This document shows positions 44,730 to 51,631 of a DNA stretch of 64,000 bases, one piece after another (the first letter of the stretch is position 1; each line of letters begins with the position of its first letter). A program made the position numbers and the translations under genes. Source of the stretch: Stappia sp. BW2 (GTDB lineage Bacteria; Pseudomonadota; Alphaproteobacteria; Rhizobiales; Stappiaceae). Below the pieces are notes generated by a model, which did no database searches, was not told the DNA's origin, and saw only the letters and a program-made list of their open reading frames with translations. The stretch covers positions 124,001-188,000 of the forward strand of contig NZ_VIRG01000053.1 of NCBI RefSeq assembly GCF_008107695.1, read 5' to 3'.

Positions 44730-45710
44730 ATGAAAAAGCTTCTGATTGCAGCCGGTCTTCTGGCCGCGGCATCCGCCTCCGCTTACGCCGAAGATGTTAC
44801 CGGCAAGCTCGTGCTCTACACCTCGCAGCCGAACGCCGACGCGCAGGCGACCGTCGATGCCTTCACCGCGGCGCATCCCGGTGTGGACGTGGAGTGGGTG
44901 CGCGATGGCACCACCAAGATCATGGCGAAGCTGCTGGCCGAATTCGAAGCCGGTGCACCGAAGCCGGACGTTCTGCTGATCGCCGACATGGTGACCATGG
45001 AAAGCCTGAAGCAGGAAGGCCGCCTGATGGCCCATGAGGCGGCCGATGTTTCCGCCTACGATCCGGCGATCATGGACAAGGACAAGACCTACTTCTCCAC
45101 CAAGCTGATCACCACCGGCATCATGTACAACACCAATGCACCGATGAAGCCGACGTCCTACAAGGACCTGTTGAAGCCGGAAGCCAAGGACAAGTTGGCC
45201 ATGCCGTCGCCGCTGACCTCCGGAGCCGCGACCATCCACATGACCGCGCTGACCTCCAACCCGGATCTCGGCTGGGCCTATTATGAAGGCCTCGCAGACC
45301 AGGGCGCCAACCCGCAGGGTGGCAATGGCGGTGTCTACAAGGCGATTGCCGGTGGCGAGAAACTCTACGGCTTCGTCGTCGACTTCCTGCCGATCCGCGA
45401 AAAGCTGAAAGGCGCTCCGGTCGAGTTCGTCTTCCCGGAAGAAGGCGTTTCCGCCGTCACCGAGCCGGTTGCAATCCTCTCTACCGCCCAGAACCCGGAT
45501 GCGGCCAAGGCATTCGTCGACTTCCTGATTTCCGAAGACGGTCAGAAGCTCGCCGCGTCCCAGGGCTATCTGCCGGCTCACCCGGGCGTCCCCGCCCCGG
45601 AAGGCTTCCCGGCCCGCGACCAGATCAAGCTCATGAAGTTCGATCCGGCCGAAGCCCTGAAACAGGACCAGGCCAACAAGATGAAGTTCTCCGAGATCTT
45701 CGGCGGGTAA
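44730..45710 (+). CDS. ABC transporter substrate-binding protein (iron/aminoethylphosphonate class)
   Basis: The 326-residue periplasmic protein has a signal peptide (MKKLLIAAGLLAAASASAYA, cleaved before EDVTG). The FbpA/AfuA/PhnS-type fold follows: LVLYTSQPNADAQATVDAFTAAHPGVDVEWVRDGTTKIMAKLLAEFEAG. GIMYNTN, GGNGGVYKAIAGGEKLYGFVVDF and EPVAILSTAQNPDAAKAFVDFLISEDGQ are family signatures. The iron-binding double Tyr of FbpA is not evident, so the ligand may be an organic phosphonate, phosphate ester or other small anion. AAAGGATCTGTCAC precedes the ATG. The matching permease follows 256 bp downstream. Confidence 0.87.
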   Translation: MKKLLIAAGLLAAASASAYAEDVTGKLVLYTSQPNADAQATVDAFTAAHPGVDVEWVRDGTTKIMAKLLAEFEAGAPKPDVLLIADMVTMESLKQEGRLMAHEAADVSAYDPAIMDKDKTYFSTKLITTGIMYNTNAPMKPTSYKDLLKPEAKDKLAMPSPLTSGAATIHMTALTSNPDLGWAYYEGLADQGANPQGGNGGVYKAIAGGEKLYGFVVDFLPIREKLKGAPVEFVFPEEGVSAVTEPVAILSTAQNPDAAKAFVDFLISEDGQKLAASQGYLPAHPGVPAPEGFPARDQIKLMKFDPAEALKQDQANKMKFSEIFGG

Positions 45711-45778
45711 GGCTGTCTACGCAAAACAAGTTCGGCTGCGCGGTACTCGTTTCCCGCGCGGCCTTCCATTCTTTTCAC

Positions 45779-45942
45779 GTCATTCCGGACAAATGCAGCC
45801 CTGCTGCCTGCTGATCCAGAATCCAGAAATCAGCATGAGCAAAACGAATACTTTTCCGTTTGGAATTTGGCCGCGCCTCCAGCGCGAAGTATGTCTGGAT
45901 TCCGGATCAGCGTTCGACTGCGTCTCGCTTGTCCGGAATGAC
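45779..45942. repeat. Inverted repeat, family 2, long copy
   Basis: This 164-bp element has perfect 14-bp outer arms (GTCATTCCGGACAA and TTGTCCGGAATGAC). Nested 17-bp inner arms run from CTGATCCAGAATCCAGA at 45811 to TCTGGATTCCGGATCAG at 45894, with one mismatch. It lies between the binding-protein and permease genes. The outer arms recur at 42884-42929. It is too short to code for a transposase and resembles a dispersed non-autonomous repeat. Confidence 0.8.
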
Positions 45943-45966
45943 TGCGGGAAGCAACGGTAAATCCCT

Positions 45967-47667
45967 GTGCAGCTATCGAAGCTTTCCGAAAAGACCACCC
46001 TTCTCGCACTCGTTCTCGGCGCAACGCTGATCTGCGGCCTGCCGCTGCTGCTCTTGTTCAAGACCGGACTGACAGGCGAGCACGGACTGAACGTCGGCCC
46101 GCTTCTGGAGGCGTTGCAAAGCCGGTCAGTCTTGCGTGCCTTGTGGCACTCAATCGAGAGCAGCTTCTGGTCTGCAGTTGCCGCAACCGCGTTCGGCACC
46201 CTGCTTGCACTCCTGATCGGCCTCACCGACATTCGCGCCAAGGGGCTACTGGTCTTTCTGATCCTGCTGCCGATGATGATCCCGCCGCATGTCACGGCGA
46301 TTGCCTGGATCCAGGCACTTGGCCCGGGCAGCCCGGTGCTGCGCTGGCTCGGGCTGGCGCCGGAACTCGGCTCCACGCATCCGCTTTATTCTCGCGAAGG
46401 CCTCGTCCTGCTGCTGACCCTGCAGCACAGCCCGCTGGTGTTCCTGCTGGTCCGCGCAGCGCTCCGGTCTTTCCCGCGCGAACTGTCGGACGCAGCTCGT
46501 GTTTCCGGCGCCGGGAGCCTGTTGATGCTGCGCCGGGTCACCCTGCCGCTTCTGGCCCCCTCGCTGCTGGCCGGGTTCGCTCTGGCCTTTGTGGCCGCGC
46601 TTGGCAACTTCGGCATCAACGCACTGATCGGCATTCCGGCGCGTTACACCACCTTGCCCGTTCTGGTCTGGCGCAGGCTGGCAAGCTTCGGGCCGGATGT
46701 GCTGCCCAATGTGGCGGTGATTTCGGTCATTCTCTCCGCCGTTGCCCTCGCAGCCATTCTGTTGCAAGGCGTCCTGCAGCGGCGCATGCGCACCAGCCTC
46801 ATCGGCCTGCCGCAGGACCCGCTGGCGATTTCGCTTGGCGGCAAGCGTCCCCTTGTCGAAGCCGCCCTCTGGCTGTTCGTCGCCTTCGTGCTGCTGCTGC
46901 CGACGGCCTCGCTGCTGGCAACGTCCCTGGTGCGCACCTACGGCCTACCGCTTTCGGCCGAGACCTTCACCTTCGAAAACTTCACCGAAGTGCTCTGGCG
47001 CCAGTCGGTTACCCTGCGCGCCTTCGCCAACTCCACGATCATCGCCGCATCGGCCGCACTTGTCATCGCCTGCGTCAGCCTGTTCCTGGCCTATTTCCTT
47101 GCCCACCGGAAGCGAGCCCATAGAAACTGGGCAAACCTTGCACTCACACAATCGGAAATCGCCTTTGCGGTTCCCGGCCTGGTGATGTCGATTGCCTTCA
47201 TCCTGGCGTTTATCCGACCTTTGCCGGTCCTGAATATCTCGCTGTACGGCACGCTCTGGATCATTCTGCTTGCCTATATCTCCGTCTTCCTGGCCGTCGG
47301 CCTCAAACCGGTCACGGCCGCCTTCCTGCAGATGGACGGTTCGCTGGAGGATGCTGCGCGGGTGGCCGGGGCCGGTTTCTTCCGGCGCATGGCGCGGATA
47401 TTCACCCCGCTCGCAGCTCCGGCTGCCGCCTCCGGAGCCATTCTCGTGTTCCTGACCGCGTACAACGAAGTCACGGTCTCCGCCCTGCTCTGGTCCACAG
47501 GCAACGAAACCATCGGCACGACAATCTTCAACTATGAGGACGGCGGCTACACCACCCTGGCCGCCGCGATGTCGGTAATCGTCGTGGCGGCAACGATTTT
47601 CATCATGCTGGCAATGAACGCCCTTGCGAAGCGGGTACCCGCCGGAACAATCCCCTGGAAAGATTGA
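45967..47667 (+). CDS. ABC transporter permease, two-domain FbpB/ThiP type
   Basis: The 566-residue membrane protein has about twelve hydrophobic segments in two homologous halves, as in FbpB, ThiP and PhnV-like permeases. Each half carries an EAA-type coupling loop: ELSDAARVSGAGSLLMLRRVTLPLLAPS (about 175-202) and SLEDAARVAGAGFFRRMARIFTPLAAP (about 458-484). The single gene thus provides both membrane subunits. It begins at GTG 45967 with a poor ribosome-binding site, after the family 2 repeat. It pairs with the binding protein at 44730 and probably with the ATPase encoded convergently at 47742. Confidence 0.88.
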   Translation: MQLSKLSEKTTLLALVLGATLICGLPLLLLFKTGLTGEHGLNVGPLLEALQSRSVLRALWHSIESSFWSAVAATAFGTLLALLIGLTDIRAKGLLVFLILLPMMIPPHVTAIAWIQALGPGSPVLRWLGLAPELGSTHPLYSREGLVLLLTLQHSPLVFLLVRAALRSFPRELSDAARVSGAGSLLMLRRVTLPLLAPSLLAGFALAFVAALGNFGINALIGIPARYTTLPVLVWRRLASFGPDVLPNVAVISVILSAVALAAILLQGVLQRRMRTSLIGLPQDPLAISLGGKRPLVEAALWLFVAFVLLLPTASLLATSLVRTYGLPLSAETFTFENFTEVLWRQSVTLRAFANSTIIAASAALVIACVSLFLAYFLAHRKRAHRNWANLALTQSEIAFAVPGLVMSIAFILAFIRPLPVLNISLYGTLWIILLAYISVFLAVGLKPVTAAFLQMDGSLEDAARVAGAGFFRRMARIFTPLAAPAAASGAILVFLTAYNEVTVSALLWSTGNETIGTTIFNYEDGGYTTLAAAMSVIVVAATIFIMLAMNALAKRVPAGTIPWKD

Positions 47668-47690
47668 GCGCGTTTCAACGCTCTTGTCAT

Positions 47691-47716
47691 CCCGGTTTGG
47701 CATCGCCAAGACCGGG
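47691..47716. terminator. Hairpin between convergent permease and ATPase genes
   Basis: CCCGGTTTGGC and GCCAAGACCGGG pair with one bulged base around a 3-nt loop, and further GTC/GAC pairs can extend it. It sits 24 bp after the permease stop and 26 bp from the convergent ATPase stop. There is no T tract, so termination is likely but not certain. Confidence 0.5.
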
Positions 47717-47741
47717 CCGGGAGGACGACAACGAACAAGAC

Positions 47742-48788
47742 TCACTCCGGCAGCACCCAGCCTCGCAGGATCGCAAGCCGAAGAACCTCACCCGGCTCCG
47801 CCTTGCGGGGGAGCATCATGAGAAGAGGCTGTGAAAGGCCATCGAGACGGACAAAGACCTCCCAATACCCGCCCCGGTAGATCGTTCGTTCAACCGTTGC
47901 CTTGAAGCCGGACGCCCCCGTCGCCAGCACCAGATGCTCCGGCCGAAGCAGCAGCGTTGCGGAACCAGGTAACAGGTGATCCGGGCAATCGATGACTACG
48001 GAAATCCTGCCGAAGCGCACCTGCGCCTCACCGCCTTCCACCCGTGTGACGTCCACGGGTATCAGCGTGCTGCGGCCGATGAAACCGGCGACCTTTTTCG
48101 AATTCGGCCGGCGGTAAAGCGTGTCGGGGTCCGCCACCTGCAGGATGCTGCCGTCCCACATCACGGCCACCTTGTCGGCAAGGGCCATCGCCTCGCGTTG
48201 ATCGTGGGTGATGAACAGGGTTGTCGCGCCGCTCGCCCTGTGAAAGGCCGCCAGTTCCTCTTCCATCGCGCTGCGCAGATGCGGGTCGAGATTGGCGAGT
48301 GGTTCGTCCATCAAAACGGTACGCGCATCTTGTGCAAGGCACCGTGCCAGCGCCACCCGCTGGCGTTGTCCGCCGGAAAGTTCCGCCGGTTTGCGCTGGC
48401 CGTAAGGTGTCAGGGCAACCGTTTCCAGACACTCCGCCACACGGGCGGCCACAGCGCCCCGCTTTCCGCCTGCCGTCTCCAGCGGAAAGGCGACATTGCC
48501 GGCAACATTCATATGCGGCCACAGCGCATAGGACTGAAACACCACCCCTACCTGGCGCTGCTCGGGTGGCAGATGCAGGCCCTTGCCGGCAACAGCCTGC
48601 CCACCGAGCGTGATCTCACCCGCATCGACAGGCTCCAGTCCGGCAATGGCACGCAGCAAGGTCGACTTGCCGCAGCCGGAGGGGCCAAGCACGACGAAGA
48701 ACGTGCCGTCCTCAATGGAAAGCGACACATTGTTCAGCGCCTTATGCGCACCGAAGGACTTGGAAACGGAAGCAAGCTGGATGGACAT
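47742..48788 (-). CDS. ABC transporter ATP-binding protein (FbpC/PotA type)
   Basis: This 348-residue ATPase has Walker A GPSGCGKST, Q loop VFQSYALWPHM, signature ELSGGQRQRVALARCL, Walker B TVLMDEPLANLDP and the switch His in FITHDQREAMAL. A C-terminal TOBE region covers about 270-348. It is probably the motor for the permease at 45967, the only nearby permease without an ATPase, yet it is encoded on the opposite strand. The phosphotransferase-like gene lies 55 bp upstream on the same strand. GGGAGG sits unusually close to the ATG (1 bp). Confidence 0.87.
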   Translation of the reverse strand: MSIQLASVSKSFGAHKALNNVSLSIEDGTFFVVLGPSGCGKSTLLRAIAGLEPVDAGEITLGGQAVAGKGLHLPPEQRQVGVVFQSYALWPHMNVAGNVAFPLETAGGKRGAVAARVAECLETVALTPYGQRKPAELSGGQRQRVALARCLAQDARTVLMDEPLANLDPHLRSAMEEELAAFHRASGATTLFITHDQREAMALADKVAVMWDGSILQVADPDTLYRRPNSKKVAGFIGRSTLIPVDVTRVEGGEAQVRFGRISVVIDCPDHLLPGSATLLLRPEHLVLATGASGFKATVERTIYRGGYWEVFVRLDGLSQPLLMMLPRKAEPGEVLRLAILRGWVLPE

Positions 48789-48843
48789 GCCTCCCGTTAG
48801 CGCTCTCCCATGACAGATTGATTACAAGCGCTGCGAACGCGCG

Positions 48844-49761
48844 TCATCGTCCGCGCAAACGCAACAGCAGGTCGACTTCCTCTTCCAGCGCACGGCCATA
48901 GGCGCGTGCAGCCGGAGCGTTGGAATGCATCAGGGTTTCATGCCGGAACAGGCAATAGGCCGCCAGGCACCAGTGATAGGCGCTGCGTTCCTTCAGGAAA
49001 TGCTCGACCGTCTCCTGAACCGGGTAGCGCATCAGAAACATTTCTTCTGCATGGGCAACCAGCGGATGAAGGCCATAGAGCGTTGCAAGACCGGGCGAGA
49101 CGAAACAGGCGATATCCTCCACCGGATCGCCAAGACCGGCAAATTGCCAGTCGATCAGCCGCGCACCGTCTCCTGTCGCCAGGATCGTGCCGAGACAAAA
49201 ACTGCGATGAACGAGCGACCGCTTGATCTCGCGTTTTTCGACCGCCGCGTCGGCAGGGCGCAGGCGTTTCAGGTTGGCTGCCTTGCGGCTATCGGGAATG
49301 AGCGCCAGCATGGCATCGCCCCGCGCCAGCACTTCATGATACCCGGCCGGAAAGGTCTGGTGTCCCGCAATCGGTTCGCCTAATGCGGCAAACCGCCCAA
49401 TCAGTTCAGCCGCCTCGCCGACATCGATCTCATTGTCGACCGGGGTCGGATAGCCATAGATCAAGAGCGGTGTATTCGCCGGGCTGCTGGTGAAAGCTTC
49501 CAGTTCCGGCGAAAGGCGATGGCGGAACAACACGGCAAGGGCATCAGCCTCCTGACGCGGCAAGGTCGGATAAAGCGGGTTGTCCTCGTTTTCGGGAAAA
49601 AACTCCTTGATGACGTAGCTTCGCCCCGGCGTGTCGAGGCGCCAGAACCGAGAGGTATAGGCAACCGGCAACGGCCGCAGCCGCGCCGCCGCCCAGTCCT
49701 TCACCGGCAGCAGCGTTTTCAAATAGGCCAGAAGGTCTGTATCCGACAGCGACAGGTGCAC
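48844..49761 (-). CDS. APH/choline-kinase-family protein with degenerate active site
   Basis: The 305-residue protein has the aminoglycoside-phosphotransferase/choline-kinase fold: AARLRPLPVAYTSRFWRLDTPGRSYVIKEFFPENED (nucleotide-loop region with Lys, about 20-55) and LIDWQFAGLGDPVEDIACF (metal-binding Asp204). The catalytic loop, normally HxDxxxxN, reads H185-R-S187-F-C-L-G-T192, so both the catalytic Asp and the Mg2+-binding Asn are replaced. It may be an inactive pseudokinase or a binding/regulatory protein. It starts at GTG 49761 after AAGGGACCCCTTC and is transcribed with the ABC ATPase, which suggests a link to the imported substrate. Confidence 0.8.
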   Translation of the reverse strand: MHLSLSDTDLLAYLKTLLPVKDWAAARLRPLPVAYTSRFWRLDTPGRSYVIKEFFPENEDNPLYPTLPRQEADALAVLFRHRLSPELEAFTSSPANTPLLIYGYPTPVDNEIDVGEAAELIGRFAALGEPIAGHQTFPAGYHEVLARGDAMLALIPDSRKAANLKRLRPADAAVEKREIKRSLVHRSFCLGTILATGDGARLIDWQFAGLGDPVEDIACFVSPGLATLYGLHPLVAHAEEMFLMRYPVQETVEHFLKERSAYHWCLAAYCLFRHETLMHSNAPAARAYGRALEEEVDLLLRLRGR

Positions 49762-49987
49762 GAAGGGGTCCCTTCAAAAAATCTCCTTGTTCTGATCGCC
49801 GTGAAGGCCCTTTGCGTCAAGCCCCGTTTGATCCGCAAGGGCTGATGAGCCAGACACCGGACGCCGATGTCGGAGTTGTAGCACTGGCCGTCGTTCTGAG
49901 ACCGCCCGCCGAAAGCGCCGTCTCAAGTAACGTCGGATGGAATGGCACCGGACCGCACTCCGGCTTTCAGGAACAGGGGCGGACGAC

Positions 49988-51565
49988 ATGACGCATGACA
50001 TCGAAACGGCCCCGCTTGCCGAGACGACCCCGGCACGGCGTGGGCGGCGGCGCAGGGGCGGCGACAAGGCCGGACCGGATCTCTTCCCGCAAAAGCCGTT
50101 CAAGCAGCCCCGGCATATCTTCAAGCCACTGGAAGCCGTCTCCGCTGACGAACTGGAGGCGATCCACGACGCATCCATGCGCGTTCTGGAAGAGATCGGG
50201 ATCGACTTCCTGCACGAGGAAGCCAGACAGATCCTGAAAGACGCCGGGGCCGACATCACGCCGGGTGCGGACCGTGTGCGCATGGACCGTGCGATGGTGG
50301 AAGAGCTTGTTTCAAAGGCGCCGGCCGAATTCACGATCCGCGCCCGCAACCGGGCGCATGATCTGCACGTGGGCGGCGATGCCCTTGCCTTTTCCTGCGT
50401 TGCCAGCGCGCCCAACGCCGTCGACCGCGACCATGGCCGCCGCCCTGGCAACCAGGAGGACTACCGCAACTTCCTGAAGCTGTCGCAGTTCTTCAACATC
50501 ATTCACTGCATCATGGGTTATCCGGTCGAACCGGTCGATATCCACGCCTCGGTGCGCCATCTCGACTGCGTTGCCGACATGCTGCGGCTGACCGACAAGG
50601 TCTATCACATCTATTCTCTGGGCAAGGAGCGCAACCTAGACGGACTGGAGCTGACCCGGATCGGCTATGGCCTCACGCGGGAGGAATTCGTCGAGACCCC
50701 ATGCGTGGCAACGGTCATCAACACCTCCTCGCCGCTGCGGCTCGACACGCCGATGCTGCAGGGCCTGATCGAAATGGCCAGGGCCGGCCAGGTCTCCATC
50801 GTCACGCCCTTCACCCTCGCCGGAGCCATGGCGCCCGTAACAGTGGCCGGTGCACTGACCTTGCAGAACGCAGAAGCTCTTGCCGGGATCGCCTTCGCCC
50901 AGCTTGTCCGGGCAGGCGCACCAGTGGTCTATGGCGGCTTTACCTCCAACGTCGACATGAAATCCGGCGCGCCCGCCTTCGGCACACCGGAATACATGAA
51001 AGCGGCAATCGTCGGCGGCCAGCTTGCCCGGCGTTACCATCTTCCCTACCGCTCGTCAGGTGTTTGCGCCGCCAACACCGTCGACTATCAGGCGGCGCTG
51101 GAAACCACCCTGTCGGAATGGGGCGCGATCAATGGCGGTGCCCATATCATCAAACATGCCGCCGGCTGGCTGGAAGGCGGATTGAGCGCCGGGTTCGAGA
51201 AATTCATCACCGACATCGACCTGCTGCAGAAGATCGCCGAATACCTGACGCCGCTTGACGTCTCCGAAGCCGCCCTCGCGGTCGATGCGATCCGCGAGGT
51301 CGGGCCTGCGGGACACTTCTTCGGCACCCAGCACACCCAGGACCGCTACAAGGACGCTTTCTACGCCCCCATCGTTTCCGACTGGCGCAATTACGAGACC
51401 TGGGCAGAAGCCGGCAGTCCGACCGCCTACGACAAGGCGAACAGGCTCTACAAGAAGGCTCTGGAAGCCTACGAGCCACCGCCGCTCGATCCCGCCATCG
51501 ACGAGGAAATCACTGCCTTTGTCGAAAGGCGAAAGGCCGAGGGCGGCGCCCCCACCGACTTCTGA
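49988..51565 (+). CDS. Trimethylamine methyltransferase (MttB) family protein, non-pyrrolysine
   Basis: The 525-residue TIM-barrel protein belongs to the MttB superfamily, which moves a methyl group from a quaternary or tertiary amine to a corrinoid or folate-linked acceptor. The frame runs through without an in-frame TAG, so it lacks the pyrrolysine of archaeal MttB, as in glycine-betaine methyltransferases (MtgB). Family segments are LEEIGIDFLHEEARQILKDAGAD, VTPFTLAGAMAPVTVAGALTLQNAEALAGI and GPAGHFFGTQHTQDRYKDAF. The Arg-rich N terminus (RRGRRRRGG) looks disordered. ATG 49988 follows CAGGAACAGGGGCGG. No corrinoid protein is adjacent; a DMGDH-like flavoprotein follows after 66 bp. Confidence 0.88.
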   Translation: MTHDIETAPLAETTPARRGRRRRGGDKAGPDLFPQKPFKQPRHIFKPLEAVSADELEAIHDASMRVLEEIGIDFLHEEARQILKDAGADITPGADRVRMDRAMVEELVSKAPAEFTIRARNRAHDLHVGGDALAFSCVASAPNAVDRDHGRRPGNQEDYRNFLKLSQFFNIIHCIMGYPVEPVDIHASVRHLDCVADMLRLTDKVYHIYSLGKERNLDGLELTRIGYGLTREEFVETPCVATVINTSSPLRLDTPMLQGLIEMARAGQVSIVTPFTLAGAMAPVTVAGALTLQNAEALAGIAFAQLVRAGAPVVYGGFTSNVDMKSGAPAFGTPEYMKAAIVGGQLARRYHLPYRSSGVCAANTVDYQAALETTLSEWGAINGGAHIIKHAAGWLEGGLSAGFEKFITDIDLLQKIAEYLTPLDVSEAALAVDAIREVGPAGHFFGTQHTQDRYKDAFYAPIVSDWRNYETWAEAGSPTAYDKANRLYKKALEAYEPPPLDPAIDEEITAFVERRKAEGGAPTDF

Positions 51566-51631
51566 TCATTTCATGTCCAACGATTGAACACGGCCTGCCG
51601 TGCAAGAGCAGGCGCTTCCGGAGCAGATTGC

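Noticed and set aside
45779..45942. Insertion sequence
   Set aside because: Terminal inverted repeats are present, but at 164 bp it has no transposase and I could not identify target-site duplications; treated as a repeat element.
49988..51565. Pyrrolysine-containing MttB
   Set aside because: The frame has no in-frame amber codon, and no pyl genes are present, so this is the non-pyrrolysine subgroup.
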